Assembly (NCBI RefSeq): GCF_002288925.2
Contig: NW_022098031.1
Coordinates: 16,436,212-16,500,211, forward strand
DNA: 64,000 nucleotides
Source of the DNA: Delphinapterus leucas
Taxonomy: Eukaryota > Chordata > Mammalia > Artiodactyla > Monodontidae
Reading direction: 5' to 3'
This document shows positions 33,136-45,028 of the stretch, in pieces. A program made the position numbers and the translations under genes. The notes under the pieces are model-generated. The model saw only the letters and a list, made by a program, of their open reading frames with translations. It was not told the DNA's origin and ran no database searches. Positions within the stretch are counted from its first letter, which is position 1. The number at the start of each line of letters is the position of its first letter.

Positions 33136-36100
33136 TTTTTGCTTTTTATTTGAGTAGGACTCTGCAGTTTGTATATTAAACAAGGTTTAACTTCACATTA
33201 ATTATAGGAGGGCACTAATTAGTGTTGGGTTATGTCACTTTATTTCACATATTTGGATTTGATTACTTAGTTTGAAATTTGATATAGCTGAAACCTTCAT
33301 GTTTTATAACTGAGATGGATGATGAGACTATAAAAACCATACACTGACCCCTGCAAACATAGACATGAAAAACAAGAAAGGGGAAAAAAGAGCACACTGA
33401 TACCTCATGATGCACTAAAATGATATTAATAATTATTTAACCCTTAGGTGAGGTGCTCAGAGTACAAGGTAACTAAGGGATTTTTCTTTGGGTAGCTGGG
33501 ATGCTATATCTTTTGAACTAGAAATAATTTCTGAATTTGTTATCAGGTCACCCTCAACTCACTGGTTGCTACAGGTGTAGCCCTAAGTACTGCAAATGGG
33601 TGTAGCCCTAACTACTAGCAGAGGCAGGGCAGTGGAGGTATGCCACTTTCTCCATCTGTAAGGGAACACTTAACATAGATGCCTTAGCCAAAGAGCTGCC
33701 ATCAAAATCCTTTTGGTTTCAATGAAGTCAAGTGAAAGATGAGATTGTTGACTGTATTTGCTTTTATGGTTATTGCTCCTAGCTTATATATTCTGAAGCC
33801 TATTTTTCAATATATGTTTGGTGAATTTTGTAGCATGTTCTCTCTCATTCTTTCTTGCCCTCCTCTTTTCCCTCCTTCTTCCTCCCTCCCTCCACCCCTG
33901 CCCCATGCATACACACACACTTTCTTGTCCTTGTGGAAAGAGTTATGTCCCTTGAGGCTTGCTTAAAAAACGTTACCAGTGGTGTCAGTGTTAGAAAGAG
34001 ATTAAGAAAGTCTCTGCAGTCCATTGCTGTTGTTATACCTCATTCAATACACCTTTTAAAATTCCCCAATAATGTTCTAAACATAAAGCAGCACAAGCAA
34101 TAAATACCATAAAAAGGAAGCTAACTTCTATATCTTTGGAATTTCCTCTAGTTCCTTGCTGAGAGCTGGTCTCAGATGGCTCATGAAAGAATGAATAAAT
34201 GGATGGATTAATATTACTCTCAGACTAGCAAGGAAGTGTATAAATATCTTTGGGAAGTAAGGCTACCTTGCAACGTTATAAATAGTAGAAAGAACTCAAC
34301 ACATGTGCATTGGCCATAACAAGCACGATACCTAATCCAAATAAAATTGTTTTTCTTTTAAAACGTGGTAGCAAGTCTTTGCACTATTAATGAAGAGTGC
34401 AGTGGCCATGCACATTGAACCTGAAGCAACGTGCATGGTCACTATTGTGTTGTTCTTATCACATGGAAGAAGCAAAATTCAAAGATCCAAGGGTAGCATT
34501 TGAGTCCCGAGTAGTGATATTTTATTTGCTTTTTTTTTCAAGTGTAGGAAAGAAGCGCTTGGACTCAGCATACATATGTAAGGAACCTATTTATACATTT
34601 ATCTGGCACTTAGGAACTGCTCAACACACATTAGCTAGTGTCATTATATGGTTTAAATATCTGTTGTTCCTATTCTCCTGGAGGTTGTTTGTGCTATTAA
34701 AATACAATTTGGGGACCTCCCGGGAGCGTGGCTTCTGAAGGTGGCTATCTATCCAGGAGGCACTGTGAGCCTGGGAAGCTACAGTTCAGCGTTCTCTTAG
34801 TTTTGGTAATGTCCTAGGTGTGTATAGAATAAAGATTAAATGCTGTCCCTGTCCCCTTGGACTCATAAGAAGAGCACCAGATCAGTGATTGCCAGAAAAT
34901 AAACAACACCCACCTTTAAAGAAATTTGTTTTGATTCTTTCCCTGCCCCTGGGCCATTAGGGATTTTCTGTTATGGCCAGAGATAAACAAAAAAGGGTAA
35001 TGGGCTGTTAGGAAGCAATGAGAAAGGACCCAGCCTGGAGGGCAGGAGACCAGTGTGGAACCCAGAAGCCATTTATTGGTGGCTTCCAGAGGCTGCACAA
35101 GCTAATCCCATCTGTGGAAACTGTGATTCAAACTCACTCTGCTTCTTTTGTGGTTGAGGTTTGCAAGCTGGCTTTGTTCATTTTTAGAGAGTACATGCTT
35201 TGTGATAGCCCTACGTCAGAAACATCTTCTAAGACCAAGAGAAAATCGGTGACCTTCAGGCTCATGGTTTCTGAGTAGCATTGTTCCATTGGTCTGGGCA
35301 CTGGTGTTGGTAACACTAATGTGTTCCATCAGTAGGAATTCATCGTTTCTACTTTTGAATGATTACCTATGAACATCAGTATTTCTGATGGATACAATCA
35401 TGCAGAGTGCAGGTTCACATTTCCCGGGGATTCCTAACAAGGGCCGAGTAGTACAAAACATCTGAAATTCTCTATGTAAAGTCAAAGATAACATTTGGCT
35501 TGGTGAAGGAGAAATGCTCTAAATGGAATTTTTTTGAATAATATTTGGAGTCTATGAATTTTTCCATTTCCAAATTCTAGCAGAAAGTGAGCTCATCTGA
35601 TAATTTGACTGGCGTGATATATGAGACCCTTGCTTAACTATTGTAAGACCTATTCCAAGGAGGCAGGTGGAAGATGAGATAATTGCTCTTAGGATGCCAG
35701 CGGGAAAAATAGCTTAGCTTCGATATTTTTCAGCTTTTCAAAACAGAGCAGAGGTGAGGTTATAAAAAGAGAATCCCATCTCATCTCTTTCTCCCAAAGC
35801 TCCCACAGCTTTGTCAGTGCCAAGTTTTCTATGTGACAGATTTGCACAGGTAACTGAGGATGTGCCATTGGAACTGAAGAGAGGCCACAGGTCAGCCCAT
35901 GTCGGGGTATTTGTCATTTAAAATTCCTTGAAGGTTAACTTCATAGTTCTAGCTTCCTCCTTTCAATTGTATTTATAAGGACTTTCATCACAATGTTTCC
36001 TGCATTAAAAAGTTAGAAAAATATAGAGATCTCTTCTGAGTTGCTTTAGTGTTTGTATTTGCAAAGTGAAGCAGCTAAATAAGCCTTATTATTTCTATTT

Positions 36101-36860
36101 TTGTAAAAGCCAAGGGAAAAGGAATTATAGTCCAGTGTCTTTAGAATTGAGCCACTGTGGAATTGGGGGATGGAGTTTGTAGAATCGGACACCTGATACT
36201 AATAGTCTTCCTTTTTATTCAGAAGAGCCTAAACAAATCGGAAAGCAAAAACAAAAATTATTAAAAAGGAAAGAAAAGGAAAGTAGTAAGGAGGTACACA
36301 GTCAAGTTGAAATAAGTCATTTAAATAATGTCATAATAATGCAAATCTAAATGTGAAATCTGATCTTTTATTTGCTTTGTTTGTGATACATGGATATTTA
36401 GAAGACACCTGAATACTCCTTGAAATTTCCTTTTGATATTCTAAGGAGAGTAAAATTTTGTCTGATGCTTTATCATCGAAAAATAAATTAGGCTGTTTCA
36501 GGAAAAGAGAAAGTGTTAGTAGGCTTTTATTTATATGGGGAATTCTCCTGTTTTTACTTTCCAGTTACTAATTTGCAGTATCCTTCCTCTGCGAAAAATT
36601 ACTATTCCTTATCACACAGAAATGACAGGGTTTACCTCAAGATTTTCCTACATGCATTGGCACTCTCTAGATTACACTGACATTAAACATTGGTGTGGCT
36701 CTGGAGGCTGTTGGTGTGTTTATAACTGACATGCCGGAAAAAACTTGTTTTTCTTTTATCATTTTGTGGATGATAAGGCTTGAGCACAGGCATAAATATT
36801 TTGAGGTGAAATATCATATGAGCAGAGCCCAGAGTTCTAGTTCTACCCCTATTAATCATT

Positions 36861-36863
<3 letters not shown>
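33136..36863. other. Long unique interval
   Basis: About 3.7 kb with no dispersed repeat that I recognise. Notable small items: a partial tandem duplication of GGTGTAGCCCTAA near 33570-33610, a C/T-rich run at 33838-33905, a stem-loop at 34401-34443, and a TATAAAAAG motif at 35762. Open frames (for example 34397-34738, 113 codons) show no domain. Confidence 0.45.
34401..34443. repeat. Imperfect inverted repeat (stem-loop)
   Basis: AGTGGCCATGCAC pairs with GTGCATGGTCACT (12 Watson-Crick pairs plus one G-U). After one mismatch, TTG pairs with CAA around a 9-base loop. Too short for a typical microRNA precursor, and the flanking bases do not extend the stem. Confidence 0.7.
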
Positions 36864-36909
<46 letters not shown>

Positions 36910-36922
36910 ACACACACACACA
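36864..36922. repeat. (AC)n microsatellite
   Basis: About 29 dinucleotide units with one AT interruption near 36904. A minus-strand frame through it is repetitive Cys-Val and not a gene. Confidence 0.97.
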
Positions 36923-38299
36923 GAGTCAGATGTTTTATCAGTATACATAATACTGCTTGGTTAGTCAAACTATGATTTTAAATGTTGTCTGAACATAATG
37001 ATCTTTTGTATGATCCAGAGGCAAACTGTATTAATAAAGAATAAATAGAAAAAAGTAAGAGTAAATAGAAAAAAGTTCATAATATATTAGGCTCTGGGCC
37101 TGTACCCAGATACATACATTTCTCAGTCTGAATACTGATTTTGAAAGTCTGGGTATGATTTGGAGTTTTCAACTGCACATTTTTTCAATATGGTTATGGT
37201 ATTTTTGTTGGTAAGATTACACAGGAAAACAAGAGCCTCTTACATTATGATCACTGATTGTTTCTTTGGCCTGCAACATGTTGCTGAGTATTTGATTTTT
37301 GCAATTAGAAATTCCTATTCCTGTTTACTCCCCCTACAAATATTATCGACATTTTGACTGCTCTATGGTTTTTCCTGGAAGTGAGGTATATCATCTTAAT
37401 GAGCACTTTCTTAGTAAAATACATATGTGTGTTGGATGTTCTGATTTCATGCAAAGCTTATACTCATTATGAAAATAACTTGCACAAAATGCTTGCATCA
37501 TGACTGGTTTGGGGAGCCAAATTCCTTGGAGGAAAAACAAAGCTATATGATTTGCTAATCCTGAGGGAGTGCTTTTAGGCATAGGCATAGCGCTAAAATA
37601 TAGCAAAACAGCTTTCTAAAGTAATATTGTACATAGCATTCCATTATGTATGCACAAGACCTTATACTATTAGTTAAAATAGTAAAATTAATATTGATGA
37701 CCCAGAGACATCTAGACAAACAGAAACTGGACTTCTAGTTCGAAAGATAGAGCAAATTCAATAGAAGAATTATGGCCAGGATTATCAGTGATATTTCTGT
37801 AGTGATAGTTTTGGAGGTTTTGTGAATTACATGGAAATTATGTGCACTTGAATGTTGCCAACCACAGTTTGTTTCAGGTGAAATGAATGGAAAACTTAAT
37901 GATTATATTGAACAGAAACATACTTTTACTTGGATAATTATTTTAAGATTTTGCATCATCTCTGTTGAGCCCCTTGAAGGCAGATTTGAAAACCAAAGTC
38001 CAACAGATTTGGTGATGTATATTTTTCCTTTTATTCTCCTTTTATTGTTTCTGGCTTGCAAGCTAGCCCTGGGCTCCCTCAATGTTGTACCAGCAGTATG
38101 TTAATAAGAAAGCATAGGTAAGTTGTTTATTGTCTGACAACTAGTATTTTAGACTAATACATAAATTATTTTTTGTCAGTGTGTATATACGACACGGCAA
38201 AATTATGTTACAAAAGCCCACACAATAAAAGTGTCTTTTCCCCCAGTAGTTAAAAAATAATAGTGTTAATAACTCTTAGCTAAAGTTTTTAGTAAATTT
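36923..38299. other. Unassigned sequence
   Basis: A short tandem duplication of AGTAAATAGAAAAAAGT-like sequence lies near 37040-37075. No gene or dispersed repeat recognised. Confidence 0.45.
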
Positions 38300-38750
38300 T
38301 AGAAAGATCATGAACTTTGAACTCAGGTTCAAAAATCCCAATTCTGCGGCTTCCCTGGTGGCGCAGTGGTTGAGAGTCCGCCTGCCGATGCAGGGGAAAC
38401 AGGTTCGTGCCCTGGTCCGGAAAGATCCCACATGCCGCGGAGCGGCTGGGCCCGTGAGCCATGGCCGCTGAGCCTGTGCGTCCGGAGCCTGTGCTCCGCA
38501 ACGGGAGAGGCCACAACAGTGAGAGGCCCGCGTACCACAAAAAAAAAAAAAAAAAATCCCCAACTCTGACGCTTATTAGCTATTTGATCTTAAGCAAATT
38601 TTAAAACTTGCTCTTGAGCCTCAATTTCCTCTACTCTAAAATGGTCATGCCACATAAACTACACGACTGTTGTTAGGAATGTATTAATGTATATTAAGCA
38701 CTTAGCACTATCTCAGGAACAAAGAAAGTGAAGAGTAAATGGTAGCCCTA
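38300..38750 (+). repeat. MIR SINE split by a CHR-2 SINE
   Basis: Left piece TTTGAACTCAGGTTCAAAAATCCCAA; right piece CGCTTATTAGCTATTTGATC, CCTCAATTTCCTCTACTCTA and TAAGCACTTAGCACTATCTC. These join as one MIR across the insertion at 38347-38549. Confidence 0.82.
38347..38549 (+). mobile_element. CHR-2 type SINE
   Basis: Forward copy with a pure A tail. The TSD AAAAATCCCAATTCTG at 38331-38346 corresponds to AAAAATCCCCAACTCTG at about 38552-38568, derived from the MIR it interrupts. Confidence 0.93.
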
Positions 38751-39273
38751 ATTACTGTTTTTCTATAGAGCTGCTTTTCTCTTCTTGCCCTTAAACATTA
38801 GGATCATCTGGTCGACTTTCTGTGCATGGCCAGCCACCTTTCCTAGGTGTGACAACAGAAACTGTTGGCTTTCTTTGTATTTAGATTCATTTCTGGGATA
38901 TCCTTAATGATGATTAAGTTTTGTTCTTAAAGGGTTTTGATTACAAGAAATCTACATGTGACATATTTCTATTAATCATAATATTTGATATATCAGAACA
39001 CTTTACTGCCATTTGGATAATGAAGAATTTGCTATGTGAATAGCATTCATTGGGCAAACATAGAAAAATATGATTAGGTTAAGCATTAAGATGAACAGTT
39101 CGTTGCCTCTGTATCTGCCTTTTGATCAGAGGTGCCTTTTCTAGGGCTGCATACTGAGTGGATTTCATTGCTATAGAAAGATCCCAAGGGTGCTGACTAA
39201 AGGTTAACTCAAACCATTTATGGAATACATATTTCTGTTTCCTCAGATAAACTTGAGGAGGTAAGTGAATAAC
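38751..39273. other. Unassigned sequence
   Basis: Nothing recognised. Confidence 0.4.
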
Positions 39274-39288
39274 AATGTTATGGTATGA

Positions 39289-39525
39289 AATGTAAAATAG
39301 ATAGCTAGTGGGAAGCAGCCGCATAGCACAGGGAGATCAGCTCGGTGCTTTGTGACCACCTAGAGGGGTGGGATAGGGAGGGTGGGAGGGAGGGACATGC
39401 AAGAGGGAAGAGATATGGGGACATATGTATATGTATAACTGATTCATTTTGTTATAAAGCAGAAACTAACACACCATTGTAAAGCAACTATACTCCAATA
39501 AAGATGTTTAAAAAGAAAAAAGAAG
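39289..39525 (+). mobile_element. Short 5'-truncated L1 3' end
   Basis: Only 237 bases: end of the L1 3' UTR through AATAAAGATGTT and an A/G tail. A perfect 15-base TSD AATGTTATGGTATGA flanks it (39274-39288 and 39526-39540). The perfect duplication suggests a relatively young insertion. Confidence 0.96.
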
Positions 39526-39540
39526 AATGTTATGGTATGA

Positions 39541-40368
39541 TAAGGCTTCTGGATTTATTCATAACACAAAGTAGATACATAAATAGCCCAATTATTATAA
39601 CTATTGGCTTAGGTTAGCATTAGAAAGTACAGGACTATTTCAAGTTAAGATTTGGGGAAAACTTTAGGAATAAGAGATTATAAACAACTTTACCTTCTAC
39701 AAAGCACCTATCACTTATAAGAAGACTAAAAAAGAAAAAAAAAAGAAGACTAAAGTGACTAAGTAATACTCAAAAAGAAACTTATCTTCTAATGGAATAA
39801 GTAAGTGTATTCTGAAATCACAAAAAACACTTTTAAATTTGCCATTTCAGGTTGAATTAATGGAAAATGCTTGCATCACAAAAAAGATAATTATCCTAAA
39901 GTGATAAAGTACCACAAACATAAACCTAGAGAAAGAAAAACAATGAATGTGTTGTCATTATTAAAATTTTTATGGAAACAAATAATATTTCCCTGTTGTG
40001 ACATGGTTTGGCATTAAAGACTCGGATTATTATTGTTTCATAAAGCATCTTAATGATATATAATAGGAACTTAATAGTACATAGCTTGAAAAGTTATTGT
40101 TAGTTCTGCATCACAAAATAAGTACACCCCAATAAAAAATTCTATTCTAATTACTTAGGAAGTTTATTTCCTCTTTTGAAGCTGTCTAAAATCACATTTA
40201 TATAATAGTAATTTCATTATTGCAATTATTTGAAGCCTCCCATTTTTTGCTGTGCATGACCTAAAGAGGTCATTCACAAAACCCTTTCCTTCTTCCCAAC
40301 ACAGCCTCTGTCTGTAGCCAGCACAACTTTTCTGCATAAGGAGCATCATGGAGCCAAGCCACTAGGTC
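39541..40368. other. Unassigned AT-rich sequence
   Basis: A small A-rich duplication of AGAAGACTAAA lies at about 39720-39755. Nothing else recognised. Confidence 0.4.
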
Positions 40369-41010
40369 TGTGTGGAAGCAGAATAATGGGTCCGCAAAGA
40401 TGTCTGTGTCTTGAGATTCAAAACCTGTCAATATGTTACCTTACATGGCTGTCTTAGTCAGTACAGGATGCTATAACAGAATGTCATAGGCTAGAGGGGC
40501 TTATAAACAACAGAAATTTATTTCTCACAGTTCTGGAGGCTGGAACAGAGGTTCTAGTGAGGAACTGGTGAGGACCCTATTCTGGGTTGCAGATGGCCGT
40601 TTTCTCATTTTATCTATTCTATCGCACATCTTGTGAGGAGATTTTCCTTTGGTGGCTTTGAAGAAGGATGCTGCTGTGTCGTGAGATGTCCTATGGAGAA
40701 GACCTCAAGGTAAGAAGGTGAGGGCAGCCTCCAGCCAACAGCCAGCAGAAAAGTGAAACTCCTCAGTCTGGAAGATTGCAAGGAACTGAATGCTGCCAAC
40801 AACCATGGGAGCTTGGAAGCGGATCTTTCCCTAACTGAGTCTGCAGCCCTGGCTAGCACCTTGACTGAAGCTCTGTGAGACCCTGAGCAAAGGATCCAGT
40901 TAAGCCTTGGCCAGACTCCTGACCCACTGAAACTGTGAGATACTAAATATGTGTTGTTTTAGGTTACTAAGCTTGTGGTACTACTGTTATGTAACATTAA
41001 GTAACTAATC
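40369..41010 (+). mobile_element. MLT1-like MaLR LTR, interrupted by another LTR fragment
   Basis: The start, 40369-40449, reads TGTGTGGAAGCAGAATAATGG ... CAATATGTTACCTTACATGG. The remainder from about 40635 reads GGTGGCTTTGAAGAAGGATG, CAGCCAACAGCCAGC, GGAACTGAATGCTGCCAACA, CTGACCCACTGAAACTGTGA and TGTTGTTTTAGGTTACTAAG. Same LTR class and strand as 25743-28279. Confidence 0.78.
40450..40619 (-). mobile_element. MaLR LTR fragment nested in the LTR above
   Basis: TGTCTTAGTCAGTACAGGATGCTATAACAGAAT, CTTATAAACAACAGAAATTT, TTTCTCACAGTTCTGGAGGC and GCAGATGGCCGTTTTCTCAT match the reverse of an MST/MLT-type LTR like the one at 1671-2025. The far end is lost, so the insertion was followed by a deletion. 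Confidence 0.72.
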
Positions 41011-41284
41011 CTCAAAGACTTCAGATATTAGAATGATCAGACACAAATATAATGAATATGTTTAATACAGTTTGAAGAAGTAAAGGATGGGATGAAAATA
41101 TGAGCAAGGAACAAGAGACTATGAAACTGATCAAACAGATTTGAAAAGCAAATAGAACTTCTAAATGAAAAATATAAAAATTGATATTAAAAACTCAATG
41201 GGCAGCCTAAACAGGAAATGTAGCTGAAAATGGAATTAGTGGCCTGTAAGGAAGAGCTGAAGAAATCATTCACAGTGAACTTAC

Positions 41285-41635
41285 CTTGACACTTGCTGTT
41301 TATTCTGACTGTCACATGGCTTGCTCCTTCACTCCTTTTAGGTTTCTGCTCAAATGATACCTTATTTGGAAGGTCTTCCCTGACCATCCATGATAAAAGA
41401 GCAACCTGCACTCATTCCTGCATGTCTGATATCTATTACCATGCTTTATCTTTCTTCAGAGTATTTATTATCCAGTGACATACTGTTTATTATGTATTTG
41501 TTTATGGCTGGTGTTCCCATATCCCACCCAATAGACTGTCCTTCATGGTTAGAGCAGCAGCCCTGGGGCCTAAAATAATGCCTCTCCCATAGTAGATGCA
41601 CAATAATTACTTGAATGAATGAATGAAAGGGGCAC
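41285..41635 (+). mobile_element. L2 LINE 3' end
   Basis: CTTTTAGGTTTCTGCTCAAATGATACC, TCTTCCCTGACCATCCATGA, CAATAGACTGTCCTTCATGG and the terminus CACAATAATTACTTGAATGAATGAATGAA are a well-preserved L2 3' end. Confidence 0.85.
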
Positions 41636-41689
41636 AGAGAGAAAAAGAGATGAAAACACATGAAAGGGATGGTGGGAACTGAAACAGCC

Positions 41690-41865
41690 CTATCAGACAT
41701 ACTACAACTGTGCTTATTTCCCTGCTGTCTGCCTTGCCTCGTTAGAATGTTAGGACTCTGAGGGTAGCGTTTGACTGTGTTACTCACTGCTGTATTCCCA
41801 GTGCCTGAATCAGTCTGGAACTTAGTACTATATACATATTGCTGAATAAAATAATACATGAAAAG
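41690..41865 (+). repeat. Second L2 LINE 3' fragment
   Basis: GTTAGGACTCTGAGGGTAGCG, TCACTGCTGTATTCCCAGTG and CTGAATAAAATAATACATG repeat the L2 terminus logic directly after the first copy. Confidence 0.65.
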
Positions 41866-41889
41866 TCTAATATCTACCTAATCAGAGTT

Positions 41890-43690
41890 TTGGGAGGAGA
41901 GGAGAGAGAATGAAGGAGAGCTGAATTTTGAAGAGCTAATGGCTGGGAATTTTTCGAAATTGAGGAAAGATATTAATTCTTAAGTTTAAGAAATCCCAAA
42001 GAATCCCAAGGAAACAAAAGGGTATCTATATCCAAGGCCCATAATAGTGATAGTGCAAGGAACTTTTAAGTGGCTCAATGAAAGGACAGATTCCCTGCAA
42101 AGGAATGACAAGGTATAGTGGACTTTTCAATGGCAAGAATGGGAGCTAGAGGATAGTGGAATAATATCTTTAATTATTAAAAGAAAACAATTGTCTAACT
42201 ATAATTTTATGTTCAGCAAATCAGTCTTTCAAAATATGGGCAAAACAAAGATATTTTCATAAAATTAAAGAAAGGGATTCACTAAAAGAAATTCTAAGGA
42301 TATACTTATGAGTGATTCCTTAAGGGAGATCTGAATATAAGAAGGAATGGTGATCAAAGAAAATCAGAAATGTGTGGTTACAGCTAAACTGATACCCACT
42401 ACATGAATCAGTAACAGCAGTGTCTAATTTGTGTGGTTGAGATAGAATTAAAATATTTGGCAATAGCATATAATTGAGAGTGGAGTATGACAAAATATGA
42501 CAAGACAAAGTATTCTGAATTCTGTACATTTTTTGAAAGGAGGGAAATAATATTGATTAATTTTAGGCTTTACTTTTTAAAGTATGCATAATAAATTTCT
42601 TTAAATTTTATGTTATTTTTATTTATTTTATTTATTTATTTATTTTTATTTTATTTTTTAAATTTATTTTATTTTTGGCTGCATTGGGTCTCCGTTGCTG
42701 CATGCAGGCTTTCTCTAGTTGCGGTGTGTGGAGGCTACTCTTAGTTGTGGAGCACAGGCTCCAGGCACGCAGGCTTCAGTAGTTGTGGCTCGTGGGTTCA
42801 GTAGTTGTGGCACACGGACTTAGTTGCTCCACGGCATGTGGGATCTTCCTGGACCAGGCCTCAACCCATGTCCCCTGTTTTGGCAGGAAGATTCTTAACC
42901 ACTGCGCCACCAGGGAAGCCCTGCATAATAAAATGTTAAGGGTAAGACTTAAAAGGGACAGAGTATATAATTTCCAAATTAGTAAAGTAAAAAAAATGGA
43001 ATGAGCAAGAAAATAATTTAGGAAAGGCAAGAAAAGAAGAAAAAAGTCCTAGAAAGTGAGAGAAAAAAAGGAAACACAGTATCAAATAGTAGGAATAAGC
43101 TCCAAAATAATCACAATTTAGAAAGAAAACAGTTTTAAGAGATAGCACCAACAAAGTCAGAATTTGTTTCTTTGAAAAGACTAACATAATTAGCAAATAT
43201 CTAGCAAGATGGATTATGAGAAAAAGAGAAAAAGCCAGAAAAAATTGTTAAGAATAAAAGTGGGGGGGCACAGTTGAGAAATTAACGAGATCAGAAAGGT
43301 AATGTGAAAAACTTAAGGGTAGTAAATTTGAAAACTAAGACAAAAATGGAGAAAATATTTTAAAAATCACTTTCTACCAAAACTCAAAAAGAGATAGAAA
43401 ACCTGAAAAAATTCTATAAACACTGAAGAAATTAAATGAATTAATAAATATCTTCCCACAAATAAAACACCAGGCTTCAATGGTATTATAGGTAGTTCTT
43501 CCTAACATTCAAGGAAAAAGTAATTAAAATATTCTACCGCAAACTTTTCCAGAGAATAGCAATGGATGTATAGCACAATCTTGACACCAAAATCAGAAAA
43601 GGACAGTATGAGAAAAGAAAATTGCAGGACTTTTTCTCTCAGGAATGTAGATAGAAAAGCCTAAACAAAATAAATACTAGTTAATCTTGT
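41890..43690 (+). mobile_element. Ancient L1M-like LINE remnant, split by a SINE
   Basis: The left part has blocks such as AAGGAATGACAAGGTATAGT, AAGATATTTTCATAAAATTA and CACTAAAAGAAATTCTAAGG. The right part (43100-43690) resembles decayed ORF2: CACAATCTTGACACCAAAATC, AGAAAAGGACAGTATGAGAA and AGCCTAAACAAAATAAATAC correspond to the reverse-transcriptase region. Very diverged; the left part is less certain. Confidence 0.58.
42596..42921 (-). mobile_element. CHR-1-like SINE with a long (TTTA)n tail
   Basis: Reversed SINE of the same family as the 13 kb pair (GGCTGCATTGGGTCTCCGTTG, GGCTTTCTCTAGTTGC, CAGGGAAGCCC). The tail is about 70 bases of TTTA-type repeat at the left. TSD TGCATAATAAA at 42585-42595 and 42922-42932. 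Confidence 0.9.
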
Positions 43691-44785
43691 CTTGACAGAG
43701 GATTAGAAACCACCCCTTTAATGCTTTTAAGAAAAGACTAACCTTTTTGGGGGGATTGTATCAGAGGCAGGCAGCACCTGTTTAGCCTGCTAGAGAATGC
43801 AGGATTCAGTGTCTCTGAGGTAGTTCTTGATTTTCAGTTTCCCTGGATGGTCAAACATTTATGACTTCAGTGTTTTGGGGAGATCCTGGCTAAGGGGTTT
43901 GTTCAGCCTCAGGTATTAAGATCTACATCACAGCAGACAAAAATGTCCAGTGGTTGCCTTAAATCAGCCCCAGAAAGTTGCAGATTGCTGAGAGGAACAC
44001 CTCCAGGAGAGTGACAGTGTTGTGAGAGAGGTGAGTTTGGTAGGGGAACCCATAGACCACAAACTCCCAGGTCCCAAAAAGTTCTAGAGCAATTCCTTTC
44101 TGCTAATACACTATCAGTGACTGGTTACACCACATACTACTAGTACTACTTATTACTTACTACTTATCATTACTCATTACTATATGCCACACTGATGGTT
44201 ATATACATTAGGTTAACTTTTCTAAGTTATGTTCAAACATTCTGGTTAGTTACTTTTATAGCATGGTATTCTATACACATTTTTTAAATTAGAGGGCACA
44301 TTGGTTACAGTTGCATATTGAAGAAGACAATGGTTTAAACTTCTAGGAAGCTAGCAAGCTAACTAATGTGCGGCTTGCCCTGTGCTACCCAACTTTAGAT
44401 ATCCATCTTCCCAAACAAAAAGAGTTAGAAAAGATGGATGCAGCAAAGAGAAAAGTTTTATGTCCAGTTTTAAAAAATGTAGTTCATAACATCAGGAATG
44501 AAAATTTGAGCTTTAATGTAAATAATCATTTTTCTATATTTGCTACCACATTAGATATTGCAGAAGTATATTAAATTCTTGGTTTTGTGTGGGCAGTGAA
44601 CTACAGAGAAAAATTGTAAGCAAGAGTCAAGAGTTTTACATTTTAGTTTTATACTTAAATTTATGCATAATAGTTCTCTGTTGACTTTCAAATGTTTCTG
44701 ACAGTTACCTATAATAAGAAATAGATTTTAATTACAACCCAGTATGAACACAAATACATAACTGAAAAAGACATTTTATGAGAAG
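43691..44785. other. Unassigned sequence with a TACT-type array
   Basis: No repeat family or gene recognised apart from the imperfect array at 44134-44183. Confidence 0.4.
44134..44183. repeat. Imperfect (TACT)n simple repeat
   Basis: ACTACTAGTACTACTTATTACTTACTACT-type units decayed by substitutions, about 50 bases. Confidence 0.8.
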
Positions 44786-44789
44786 ATAC

Positions 44790-44925
44790 TCTTATTACAT
44801 ATGGTATACTTTAATATTTCTATTTTATTTTATTATTTAACTAAAAAAATGCACATTGTGAACCACTAAATTGATTTTGGGACACATTAATAGGTTACAA
44901 CCTGCAGTTTGAAAACTACTATGTA
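44790..44925 (-). mobile_element. Possible hAT-type non-autonomous DNA transposon
   Basis: Read on the minus strand, the right end gives CATAGTAGTTTTCAAACTGCAGG, GGTTGTAACCTATTAATGTG and AATCAATTTAGTGGTTCACA, which resemble the CAGTGGTTCTCAAACT-class MER elements. The other terminus is not clear. Confidence 0.45.
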
Positions 44926-45028
44926 AAACGTAATTAGGTTGATAATATCTCTTTAGATAACTATTGATATCTTCTACTGAATATTATTTAGGTACAGCAC
45001 TTGAAATCTTCTTTTTTTCCAGTCCTGG

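Noticed and set aside
36683..36919. 78-codon frame rich in Cys-Val
   Set aside because: Translation of the (AC)n microsatellite.
41446..41859. 137-codon minus-strand frame
   Set aside because: Antisense reading across two L2 3' ends; no recognisable domain.
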